Source: Paenibacillus sp. FSL R5-0345 (GTDB lineage Bacteria; Bacillota; Bacilli; Paenibacillales; Paenibacillaceae). Taken from it: a stretch of 64,000 nt of DNA. The stretch is from contig NZ_CP009281.1 of NCBI RefSeq assembly GCF_000758585.1, forward strand, positions 1,612,001 to 1,676,000, given 5' to 3'. Below the pieces are notes generated by a model. The model was not told the DNA's origin and searched no databases. It saw nothing but the letters and a program-made list of their open reading frames with translations. Position 1 is the first letter of the stretch; the number at the start of each line of letters is the position of its first letter. Made by a program: the position numbers and the translations under genes. Of this stretch, positions 56,644 to 64,000 are shown piece after piece.

Positions 56644-58920
56644 ATGGCAAGACTAAAGAGAGCGAAGGCAAGTGGCAAGAAGAATGGGAATCAATTAGCC
56701 TACAAGAGCTCAATGGCATTTATTTTAATGAGTCAGTTAATTGCACCATTGAGCCCTGCCTTTAGTGGTATTCTACCCCGGGCAAGCGCAGCGGCTTACA
56801 GCGATGTCAATACTTCTTCATGGGCGTACCAGTATATTACCAAAGCGTCCGCATTAGGGGTAATTGAAGGAGATGGTTCAGGCAACTTCAACCCGAACCG
56901 TCCAATCACGAATCAGGAAGCGGTAGTTATGGTGCTTAGGTTCATGGGATATGAGCAACCAAAAGAAAATGGAACGAGCCTGCCCTTCACTGTGGATTCA
57001 TGGGCTACTGTATGGATACAGCAAGCCATTGATATCGGCCTAGTAATCCCAAGTGAGGAAGAGAGACCAAACACCGTCATCTGGGGAAAAGAGCAAGCGA
57101 GTCGCGAGTGGATAACACGTCTAGTTATTCGTGCGGCAGGCAAGGAATCTGAGGCGATAGAGTTTAAGGATAGTAGCATCGGTTTTTCGGATGCGTCAGA
57201 TGCATCGGACTGGGCAACAGGCTACATTAAAGCTGCAGTAAACCGTAATGTCATTTCGGGTTTCCCTAATAATACTTTTAAACCTAAGCAGACGGCTACT
57301 CGTGCTGAGTTTGCTGCTATTTTATCTAAGACGGAAATATTTGCGAGCACGGTATCCGATCGAATTATCCATGGTTCTGTCGTCTCGATGTCGAAGAATT
57401 CTATCGAATTGTTAAGCAGCAGCGGCCAGACGTCGAAGTTCGAAATCAATACGCATTCAGTTCTGTTCGGAGACAATGGCAAGGGTGTGTTGCCTACAGG
57501 GGCATTGGTGACGCTCATCCATAATGGAGGAGTGGCTTCCTTCGTTGAAGTATTAGGAATGGTGGCAGTAGGCCAGACAGGTTCAAAAGGTGATAAGGGA
57601 GACACGGGCGCAACTGGCGCAGCAGGTCAAAACGGGTCCTCTGGCTCCAGTGGACCGCAAGGCGCTACGGGAGCAACTGGAGCAGTTGGAGCAACAGGCG
57701 CAACTGGAGCTGTAGGAGCAACCGGAGCGACCGGACCACAGGGAGTGCAAGGCATTCAAGGAGTAACCGGGGCGACTGGAGCTAACGGTGTAGCTGGGGC
57801 AGTCGGTGCGACTGGAGCAACCGGACCGCAGGGAGTCCAAGGCATTCAAGGAGTAACCGGAGCAACCGGGGCGACTGGAGCTAACGGTGTAACTGGAGCA
57901 GTTGGAGCGACTGGAGCAACCGGAGCAACCGGAGCGATCGGACCACAGGGAGTCCAAGGTATTCAAGGAGTAACCGGAGCAACCGGGGCGGCTGGAGCTA
58001 ACGGTGTAACTGGAGCAGTTGGAGCGACTGGACCGACTGGAGCAATCGGAGCAACTGGACCACAGGGAGTCCAAGGTATTCAAGGAGCAACCGGAGCAAC
58101 CGGAGCAACCGGGGCGACTGGAGCTAACGGTGTAACTGGAGCAGTCGGCGCGACTGGAGCAATCGGAGCAACTGGACCACAGGGAGTCCAAGGTATTCAA
58201 GGAGCAACCGGAGCACAGGGAGTGCAAGGCATTCAAGGAGTAACCGGAGCAACCGGGGCGGCTGGAGCTAACGGTGTAACTGGAGCAGTTGGAGCGACTG
58301 GACCGACTGGACCGACTGGAGCAATCGGAGCGACCGGACCACAGGGAGTCCAAGGCATTCAAGGAGTAACCGGAGCAACCGGGGCAGCTGGCGCATCAGG
58401 TGCATCAACAATAATTCCATTCTCTTCCGGAGCACCAATTACCGTAACGACAATCCCGGGGGGATTAACCGGCACAGGGGCAATGCTCGGATTTGGCAAT
58501 TCGTACTCAGGAGCTAGCATAATAGGTAATACAATAGATTTGACTGGAAATTATGGTTCGAATCTTAACCTGGCGTTTGTCGTTCCGCGTAATGGTACGA
58601 TTACTTCGATTTATGCTTTCTTCAGTACAACTACAGCAATGTCTTTAGTAGGCACAACCGTAAACATTCAAGCACAAATGTATAAAGCGGGTAGTAACAG
58701 CAATAGTTTTACTCCTATTAGTGGTGCAGCAGTATCCTTGGCGCCTAGTTTTACAGGAATAATATCTATCGGATCTATTAGTACCGGATCAGCAACAGGA
58801 TTAAATGCTGCTGTTCAGGCTGGTGATCGCTTAATGCTAGTATTCACTTCTACAGCTGCCGGTCTAAGCTTGATAAATTCAGTAACAGGTTATGCGAGCG
58901 CTGGAATTGAAATTAAGTAA
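56644..58920 (+). CDS. SLH-anchored collagen-like surface protein with BclB-type C-terminal domain
   Basis: 758 residues. Signal region (1-50), SLH domains (about 52-240), a linker, then 92 uninterrupted Gly-X-Y triplets (residues 313-588). A C-terminal domain of 170 residues (from [12 protein letters not shown] to [10 protein letters not shown]) strongly resembles the C-terminal domain of Bacillus exosporium protein BclB. About 42 triplets carry Thr in Y, candidate O-glycosylation sites. Charges occur only in the first three triplets. SLH domains bind pyruvylated wall polymers, so the fibre should sit on the cell or spore surface with the BclB domain outward. The ATG at 56644 follows GGGGGAT. 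Confidence 0.9.
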   Translation: MARLKRAKASGKKNGNQLAYKSSMAFILMSQLIAPLSPAFSGILPRASAAAYSDVNTSSWAYQYITKASALGVIEGDGSGNFNPNRPITNQEAVVMVLRFMGYEQPKENGTSLPFTVDSWATVWIQQAIDIGLVIPSEEERPNTVIWGKEQASREWITRLVIRAAGKESEAIEFKDSSIGFSDASDASDWATGYIKAAVNRNVISGFPNNTFKPKQTATRAEFAAILSKTEIFASTVSDRIIHGSVVSMSKNSIELLSSSGQTSKFEINTHSVLFGDNGKGVLPTGALVTLIHNGGVASFVEVLGMVAVGQTGSKGDKGDTGATGAAGQNGSSGSSGPQGATGATGAVGATGATGAVGATGATGPQGVQGIQGVTGATGANGVAGAVGATGATGPQGVQGIQGVTGATGATGANGVTGAVGATGATGATGAIGPQGVQGIQGVTGATGAAGANGVTGAVGATGPTGAIGATGPQGVQGIQGATGATGATGATGANGVTGAVGATGAIGATGPQGVQGIQGATGAQGVQGIQGVTGATGAAGANGVTGAVGATGPTGPTGAIGATGPQGVQGIQGVTGATGAAGASGASTIIPFSSGAPITVTTIPGGLTGTGAMLGFGNSYSGASIIGNTIDLTGNYGSNLNLAFVVPRNGTITSIYAFFSTTTAMSLVGTTVNIQAQMYKAGSNSNSFTPISGAAVSLAPSFTGIISIGSISTGSATGLNAAVQAGDRLMLVFTSTAAGLSLINSVTGYASAGIEIK
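57580..58407 (+). repeat. Gly-X-Y coding tandem repeat with 117-bp higher-order period
   Basis: The triplet block GPQ-GVQ-GIQ recurs at triplets 18, 28, 41, 54, 67 and 85, with a GAQ variant at 71. Spacing is mostly 13 triplets (39 residues, 117 bp), separated by GAT-rich segments. Near-identical DNA across copies implies recent duplication and length variation by slippage or recombination. Confidence 0.85.
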
Positions 58921-58972
58921 TTCAAGATTTGGGGCTGGACCATCCATTTTATTTGATAGGAAGTGATTAAAT

Positions 58973-60802
58973 TTGGCAAGAAAGCTAGTTTCGATAAAAA
59001 GATTGAGCTTACTGTTGGTGTTAGTTCTTATATTTCCATTCGTCATTCAATTTCCGTCTGCGGGGTATGCAAAAGGGCGTGCTTTTGAACAAGTAAAGCT
59101 GCTGGCTGCACCGGCGAATCTGGCAGTTAGCGGTACAACCTCCACAAGCATCGGCCTTACCTGGGATGCCGTAGTGGGAAGCTCTGACTCCGATGTGAGT
59201 TATAAGGTAAGCCTAGCGGAGCAGACCAATTCTAGCGTGACCGATGTGGTCTACACCTTTAATTCAGGTGGGTTAACGGAGTATACGGTGAAGGGATTAG
59301 CTTCTGACCGGAGCTATACATTCACGGTCCAAGCGGTAAAATTATCTGGACCTGTGTCAAAAATAAGTCTCCCTTTAATCGCAAGTACGCTTCCAGCAGA
59401 AGCACAATCTCCGACAACGAAGGAAGAGGAACTCCCACTGGCCGATCAAGAACCGCCGAGTAGCCCTAAGTTAAGTCTTATCGGTCGCACATCGGATAGT
59501 ATTAGCATGGCATGGAGTTCATCCGATGATAATGTGGGAGTTGCGGAATATGTTCTATATCAGGACTCTAATCTGTTGGCAGAAGTAACGGTCAACACAA
59601 CAGTCTACTCGGCCGTCAACTTGAAGGCTGGACAAGAGTACACCTTTTTAGTACAAGCTATAGACGAAGCGGGGAATAAATCAGCATTCAGTAACGAGTT
59701 GAAGGTTAGTACACTTGATGATGTAAGTGTGGTTGGTCCGGTTATGAGCATGGGCAACGGGAATTCCTTCCATACATTGACTATCCAGCCGGATGGTACC
59801 GTATGGGCTTGGGGCAATAATAGGAAAGGTCAGCTCGGTGATAGTACGACCATTACTCGTAATAAGCCTGTGCGAATTGTTGGTTTGCCGGAGATAAGTG
59901 CCGCATCCGTTGGACAAGACCATTCCATCGCACTTGCGACGGACGGAACGGTTTGGACATGGGGAGGCAATAATGTGGGCCAGCTGGGTAATGGTGCGGT
60001 GGAGTCCCAGCTTATGCCGCAGCAAGTGCCTGGATTGGCGCATGTCGTAGCGGTTCAAGCGGGTGAGCAGCATTCGTTAGCGTTATTGTCCGATGGAACG
60101 GTGTGGGCGTGGGGACTTAATGCTTATGGGCAGCTTGGAAATGGTACCAACGAGGATAGCACATTACCGGTGCAGGTTGTAGGTTTGGAGCCAATCGCAT
60201 CAATCTCGGCCGGAGCCTTTCATAATCTAGCGGTTAGCCGCGAGGGTCAGGTTTATGGATGGGGGTTCAATGCGTATGGTCAACTCGGCGATGACACAAA
60301 GATTGACCGCTCGACTCCCGTGCAAGTTGCTGAATTAAACGGGGTTGCGTCCGTATCTGCCGGTTTCTACCACAGCATGGCAGTGAAAAAGGACGGAACC
60401 GTATGGAGCTGGGGAACGAACGCCAAGGGGATTTTGGGTGATGGGACAACCGAAGATCATTATACTCCCGTTCAAGCGGTGGATCTTGGCTCAGTGATCA
60501 GCGTATCCGCTGGCGCCTTGCACAGCATAGCGCTGAAGAGGGACGGAACCGTATGGCTATGGGGAGCGAACAACGAGGGTCAACTCGGTGGTGGAGCTGA
60601 GTCAGAGCGTTCTATCGCGTCAATGCTCAATATTGGCAGTCGTATCGTTACTATTAGTGCAGGTTATATGAGCGGCGGAGCGGTTAGCGAAGAGGGAGCC
60701 TTGCTGACTTGGGGTTACAATGGACTAGCCCAGCTTGGTGACGGCACTTATACTAATGTCATTGATCCGGTTACAATTTCACTTGTAGAAGAAACTAATT
60801 GA
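58973..60802 (+). CDS. Secreted FN3 and RCC1-repeat protein
   Basis: 609 residues. Signal peptide (1-34, cleavage near AGYA-KG), two fibronectin type III domains (about 43-140 and 162-250) and seven RCC1-type repeats (255-605) of the form GTVWAWGNNxxGQLGDGT, enough for one closed seven-bladed propeller. No wall-anchor motif. TTG start at 58973 with GGAAGTG 7 nt upstream. It follows the collagen-like gene by 52 nt with no terminator between, so the two are probably co-transcribed. It may bind the fibre or a host or matrix partner. Confidence 0.85.
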   Translation: MARKLVSIKRLSLLLVLVLIFPFVIQFPSAGYAKGRAFEQVKLLAAPANLAVSGTTSTSIGLTWDAVVGSSDSDVSYKVSLAEQTNSSVTDVVYTFNSGGLTEYTVKGLASDRSYTFTVQAVKLSGPVSKISLPLIASTLPAEAQSPTTKEEELPLADQEPPSSPKLSLIGRTSDSISMAWSSSDDNVGVAEYVLYQDSNLLAEVTVNTTVYSAVNLKAGQEYTFLVQAIDEAGNKSAFSNELKVSTLDDVSVVGPVMSMGNGNSFHTLTIQPDGTVWAWGNNRKGQLGDSTTITRNKPVRIVGLPEISAASVGQDHSIALATDGTVWTWGGNNVGQLGNGAVESQLMPQQVPGLAHVVAVQAGEQHSLALLSDGTVWAWGLNAYGQLGNGTNEDSTLPVQVVGLEPIASISAGAFHNLAVSREGQVYGWGFNAYGQLGDDTKIDRSTPVQVAELNGVASVSAGFYHSMAVKKDGTVWSWGTNAKGILGDGTTEDHYTPVQAVDLGSVISVSAGALHSIALKRDGTVWLWGANNEGQLGGGAESERSIASMLNIGSRIVTISAGYMSGGAVSEEGALLTWGYNGLAQLGDGTYTNVIDPVTISLVEETN

Positions 60803-60812
60803 ATTTGAAGAG

Positions 60813-60854
60813 TAGGGAATTCCATGCCTAAGTGGCAGGGAATTCCCTATTTTT
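60813..60854 (+). terminator. Rho-independent terminator of the surface locus
   Basis: TAGGGAATTCC and GGAATTCCCTA form a perfect 11-bp stem, loop 15 nt, followed by TTTTT. Confidence 0.85.
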
Positions 60855-60912
60855 GTATGTCGAAAGAGAAAACTCTCTGCTTTGTTATTTGAAAGCAAAT
60901 GTCTTTGTGGCT

Positions 60913-60953
60913 AAAAAAAGAGACTCTTCTATATAAATAGAGGAGTCTCTTTA
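60913..60953 (-). terminator. Terminator of the CoA-disulfide reductase operon
   Basis: AAAGAGACTC with TCTAT inside pairs with its complement ATAGA-GAGTCTCTTT. On the minus strand it is followed by a run of seven T. Confidence 0.8.
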
Positions 60954-60964
60954 ATGATAACAAT

Positions 60965-63520
60965 TTAGATAAATAGATTATGATTAGATTGATCGGCTTG
61001 ACCGAGGTAATACCCTACACCGCCGATTTTTACGCCGTCGATCAGTTCTTCACGGGTGATGCCCATAAGGTCCATAGACATTTGGCAGGCAACGATCTCG
61101 ACACCTTGGTCGACAGCCATCTGAATCAACTCTTCCAAAGAAGAGACATTGTTGTTCTTCATTACAGAACGAATCATTTTGGAGCCCATGCCCATCATGT
61201 TCATATTGGAAAGGGTTAGCTTCCGGCTGCCGCGTGGCATCATCGCTCCGAACATTTTTCCGATGAAATTTTTGTTCACAGGTACTTTCTCATCCTTGCG
61301 GATAATGTTTAAGCCCCAGAAGGTAAAGAACATCGTTACTTTTTTGCCGCTGGAGGCTGCTCCATTAGCAATGATGAAGGAAGCAATCGCTTTATCCAAA
61401 TCCCCGCTGAACACAACCATCGTACTTGCGTTACTAGTTTGGACGGGGTGTGCTCCTGCTAGTGCGGATTCTTCGCTCAATCCTTTGCACAGATAAGCTT
61501 CGATCATGCCCGTAGGCAGCTTCGTTAATTGTAAAAGCGTGTGCTTAGACATACGAGCCCATGCCTTAATATCTTCATAGAATCCCGGATCGGAAGCCGT
61601 TACCTTCAAGATTTGTCCGTCCAAGAGCGGGTCCATGCTCATCTTGACTTGAATCAGCGGCCCGGGACAGCATAGTCCGCAAGCATCTAGCACGGAATCA
61701 GGTGTTAGATCTAATTCTTGTTTGACTGGTGCGGATACGGGAATCCCATTTTCATTTCTCGTGGCCGTCGCCATCGCTGACCCAGACGCCGTGGCTGACC
61801 CAGATCCCGCTGCTGCAATCTCTTTGCTGGCTGCTGAAATCGTAGCGGTTGGCGCTGAGATATCTTTTTTCGTAGGAGTAAATTTGCTCAGTTGGTACGT
61901 CTTATAGCCGCCGGTCAGATTCTTCACACGGAAACCTTTTTGCTGCAAAATCCGGGAAGCCGTATAGCCTCTAAGTCCAACTTGGCAATACACCCAAATT
62001 TCTTTACTAGAGTCAAGCTCACTTAGACGACCACGCAAATCATCTACAGGGATATTAATGGAGCCTTCAATATGGCCGTTGGCATGTTCGATTTCCGAAC
62101 GCACGTCAACTAAAATGGTGTTGTTCTTGTCGCGTCCTTCTAAATCCTTTGGAACGAATACCGTGGTCATGCCTTGCAAAATATTTTCAGCGGCAAAGCC
62201 AGCCATGTTCACCGGATCTTTAGCGGAAGAATAAGGAGGGGCGTAAGAAAGCTCCAATTCCGATAAATCAGTGACCGTACCTCTGAACCGAATAACTGTG
62301 GCGATATCGTCGATACGTTTATCTACTCCGCTGTAACCGACAGCTTGTGCTCCTAGCACCGTACCTTTTGGATCAAAAATCAGCTTCATAGATATCGGAG
62401 TTGCCCCCGGATAATAAGTTGCATGAGAGCTTGGATGTACGTAAATCACGTGATAAGGTAAGCCCAAACGCTGTAGTGTTTTTTCGTTATTGCCGGTAGA
62501 AGCACCTGTGATTCCAAATACTTTGATAATGGAAGTTCCTTGGGAACCTTTATAAGTAGTGTTTAGACCGCTAACGTTGTCTGCTGCAATCCGACCTTGT
62601 TTATTGGCAGGGCCTGCTAATGGAATGGCGGTTTTAGTTCCGTTCACGAAATCCACCACTTCGATCGCGTCACCGACAGCGTAAACCTGATCCAAATTTG
62701 TCTCCATACGCTCGTTGACCAAGATATGCCCGCGTGGACCGAACTCTAAGCCACTATCCTTCAGGAAAGAGGTATCCGGCGAAACGCCGATAGCCAGCAG
62801 AACCATATCACTTTGCAGCACCGTGCCACTTGCCAATTGAACTTCTATTTGTTCACCAACATCTGCAAACCCTTGAACCATATCCGAAAAAATAAGATTA
62901 ACGCCATGCTCATCAAGCTCTTTTGCCAAAATAGAAGACATTTCAGGATCGAACGGAGCTAAGATTTGCGGACCCGCCTCGATCAAGGATACTTCCAGTC
63001 CAGCTTCTCTAAGGTTCTCAGCCATCTCAACACCGATAAATCCACCACCAATCACAACGGCTGAACGAGTGCCTTCGGCTGCGACTTTGGTTTTGATTTT
63101 GTCAGTGTCGGGAATGTTGCGCAGCATGTGAATTTTGGAACTCTCGATACCAGGTAGATTCGGACGAATTGGCTTAGCACCGGGTGATAAAATAAGCGCA
63201 TCATAGCTCTCTTCATAGGAGCCTTTTTCTTTACTTTCTACTCGCACTTTCTTGTTCACAGGGTCGATAGACACCACTTCGCTTTGAATCCGAACATCGA
63301 TGTTAAACCGTTTATGCATCGCCTCCGGTGTCTGCACCAGCAGCTTGGAACGGTCCTGAATGGAACCTCCGATATAATAAGGTAGTCCGCAATTGGCAAA
63401 AGAAATGTACGGATCACGCTCAAACATTACAATATGAGCCTCTTCATCTAATCTCCGAAGCCTGGCGGCGGCTGATGCGCCTCCTGCAACTCCTCCGACA
63501 ATCAGTACTTTTTTACTCAT
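60965..63520 (-). CDS. CoA-disulfide reductase fused to rhodanese, TusA and DsrE-like domains
   Basis: 851 residues and four domains. FAD/NAD(P)H disulfide reductase (1-450; GGVAGGASAAAR, redox Cys44 in SFANCGLPYY, GGGFIGVEMAENL). Rhodanese (about 465-555; Cys512 in WVYCQVGLRG). TusA-like (about 605-680; LDACGLCCPGPL). DsrE/F-like (about 690-851; ACQMSMDLMGI). The first pair matches CoA-disulfide reductase-rhodanese fusions that reduce CoA persulfides; the last two are sulfur-relay carriers. The cytoplasmic enzyme thus combines reduction and transfer of sulfane sulfur. A Ser/Ala-rich linker separates rhodanese from TusA. An ArsR gene precedes it by 6 nt. Confidence 0.9.
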   Translation of the reverse strand: MSKKVLIVGGVAGGASAAARLRRLDEEAHIVMFERDPYISFANCGLPYYIGGSIQDRSKLLVQTPEAMHKRFNIDVRIQSEVVSIDPVNKKVRVESKEKGSYEESYDALILSPGAKPIRPNLPGIESSKIHMLRNIPDTDKIKTKVAAEGTRSAVVIGGGFIGVEMAENLREAGLEVSLIEAGPQILAPFDPEMSSILAKELDEHGVNLIFSDMVQGFADVGEQIEVQLASGTVLQSDMVLLAIGVSPDTSFLKDSGLEFGPRGHILVNERMETNLDQVYAVGDAIEVVDFVNGTKTAIPLAGPANKQGRIAADNVSGLNTTYKGSQGTSIIKVFGITGASTGNNEKTLQRLGLPYHVIYVHPSSHATYYPGATPISMKLIFDPKGTVLGAQAVGYSGVDKRIDDIATVIRFRGTVTDLSELELSYAPPYSSAKDPVNMAGFAAENILQGMTTVFVPKDLEGRDKNNTILVDVRSEIEHANGHIEGSINIPVDDLRGRLSELDSSKEIWVYCQVGLRGYTASRILQQKGFRVKNLTGGYKTYQLSKFTPTKKDISAPTATISAASKEIAAAGSGSATASGSAMATATRNENGIPVSAPVKQELDLTPDSVLDACGLCCPGPLIQVKMSMDPLLDGQILKVTASDPGFYEDIKAWARMSKHTLLQLTKLPTGMIEAYLCKGLSEESALAGAHPVQTSNASTMVVFSGDLDKAIASFIIANGAASSGKKVTMFFTFWGLNIIRKDEKVPVNKNFIGKMFGAMMPRGSRKLTLSNMNMMGMGSKMIRSVMKNNNVSSLEELIQMAVDQGVEIVACQMSMDLMGITREELIDGVKIGGVGYYLGQADQSNHNLFI

Positions 63521-63526
63521 GATGAT

Positions 63527-63811
63527 TTAGTCCTCCCCTAAAAATAGCTGAATTAGATGTTTGATCTTCTCGTCTTTAACAGAATAGTTAATTTCCAGTC
63601 CATTACGTTCGGTTTCGACAATGCCTAGGGATCTAAGCTTCTGTAAATGCTGTGATACCGTAGATTGTGGAAGGTCAAGACAGTCTTGCATGAAGCTAAC
63701 GTTGCAGCTGCCTTTTTCAAGCAGTCCTTTAATGATGCATAAGCGAACGGGATGAGCGATAGCCTTTAAGGTTTCGGCGGTTTGGTTATAGGCTTTAAAA
63801 TTTTTGTCCAT
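63527..63811 (-). CDS. ArsR family regulator, candidate persulfide sensor
   Basis: 94 residues with a winged helix (CLDLPQSTVSQHLQKLRSLGIVETERNG). Cys25, Cys36 and Cys44 lie around the first helices. ArsR regulators next to rhodanese and persulfide reductase genes (SqrR/BigR group) sense persulfides through cysteine pairs, a plausible but unproven role here. First gene of the minus-strand operon; it also faces a rhodanese gene on the plus strand across a dyad operator. Confidence 0.83.
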   Translation of the reverse strand: MDKNFKAYNQTAETLKAIAHPVRLCIIKGLLEKGSCNVSFMQDCLDLPQSTVSQHLQKLRSLGIVETERNGLEINYSVKDEKIKHLIQLFLGED

Positions 63812-63843
63812 GGTTATGAACTCCTCGCTTTACAATATCCTTA

Positions 63844-63861
63844 TATCGTAATATTATGATA
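63844..63861. promoter_or_regulatory. Dyad operator for the ArsR regulator
   Basis: TATCGTAATATTATGATA is an 18-bp inverted repeat with 8 of 9 bases paired, in the gap between the divergent ArsR and rhodanese genes. Related AT-rich half-sites flank it. It is the obvious binding site for shared control. Confidence 0.6.
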
Positions 63862-63912
63862 TAGTGATATAAAAATCAAGTTATTTTTACAAAAGAGAAG
63901 GAGAGATGCTCG

Positions 63913-64000
63913 ATGGCTTTTAAAATTCCAAAGGAAATTACTCCTCAGCAAGTGGCGGAACGTCTGAAGAATGGAGAAGCTCCTACGCTGCTGGATGTAC
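63913..64000 (+). CDS. Rhodanese-like domain protein, N-terminal part only (cut by window edge)
   Basis: The first 29 codons read MAFKIPKEITPQQVAERLKN and end in LLDV, the typical opening of a single-domain rhodanese (sulfurtransferase) before its DxR element. GAAGGAGAG precedes the ATG. It is divergent from the ArsR gene and belongs to the same sulfane-sulfur locus. The active site lies outside the window. Confidence 0.7.
   Translation, partial: MAFKIPKEITPQQVAERLKNGEAPTLLDV

Noticed and set aside
57583-58362. Long antisense open frame of about 260 codons, rich in Ser and Cys, opposite the collagen repeat
   Set aside because: It is the mirror of the GGA/GCA/ACC-rich Gly-X-Y repeat, which has no stop codons on the opposite strand. 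No SD or own composition supports a gene.
1-64000. tRNA, rRNA, riboswitch, CRISPR array, transposase or phage genes
   Set aside because: I looked for cloverleaf ends, rRNA-conserved blocks, evenly spaced direct repeats and transposase motifs and saw none. A covariance-model scan was not possible here.

Overview
The window reads as a chromosomal segment of a spore-forming, carbohydrate-scavenging Bacillota, most likely Paenibacillus or a close relative. This is inferred from a gerA-type germination operon, a soluble sporulation-kinase-like histidine kinase, a YesM/YesN-type two-component pair beside sugar ABC importers that lack their own ATPase, SLH surface anchoring, Gram-positive promoter and cre signals, and many TTG/GTG starts behind strong GGAGG Shine-Dalgarno (SD) sites. 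No rRNA, tRNA, prophage, insertion sequence or CRISPR array was seen.

Layout. 1-2.7 kb: gerAA-gerAB-gerAC germinant receptor (minus strand, gerAC cut by the window edge). 3.1-4.7 kb: MerR regulator and zinc alcohol dehydrogenase around a MerR-type promoter with a 19-bp spacer. 4.9-16.3 kb: fructan (levan/inulin) locus, made of a LacI regulator, two permeases, a binding lipoprotein, a cytoplasmic GH32, a ROK fructokinase and a 1272-residue secreted multimodular GH32. 16.6-21.3 kb: YczE-like membrane protein, a decayed transporter tail, a soluble histidine kinase, and a DinG/XPD-type helicase. 21.5-30.8 kb: AraC regulator and divergent GH31, then a YesM/YesN pair and an ABC sugar importer behind one perfect and one near-perfect cre site. 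30.9-33.6 kb: Ca2+-type P-ATPase. 34.2-35.5 kb: decayed MFS/TetR pair that still has its operators. 35.6-38.6 kb: a second sugar ABC importer. 38.8-40.0 kb: VOC protein and SDR, followed by a 108-bp inverted-repeat element. 40.2-45.0 kb: Fur-boxed Feu-type siderophore importer whose binding protein is frameshifted, with a Btr-like AraC regulator. 45.2-54.2 kb: metallophosphoesterase, serine hydrolase, AraC regulator with divergent GH3 beta-glucosidase, MFS and serine hydrolase, Lrp regulator. 54.8-60.8 kb: a three-gene surface locus. 61-64 kb: a sulfane-sulfur locus with a four-domain CoA-disulfide reductase fusion, an ArsR regulator and the start of a rhodanese.

How the genes work together. 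The fructan locus is a complete route: the secreted GH32 with its binding modules breaks polymer, the ABC importer takes up oligomers, the intracellular GH32 releases hexoses and the ROK kinase phosphorylates fructose. None of the three sugar importers encodes an ATPase, so they presumably share an MsmX-type ATPase encoded elsewhere.

The most unusual part is 54.8-60.8 kb. A protein with two GT2 glycosyltransferase domains and TPR-like repeats precedes an SLH-anchored protein carrying 92 uninterrupted Gly-X-Y triplets (about 42 with Thr in Y) and a BclB-type C-terminal domain. A secreted FN3 plus seven-repeat RCC1 protein follows. I propose a dedicated glycosylated, collagen-like surface-fibre system. 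All functional statements rest on reading the sequence and family knowledge; no database search was run.
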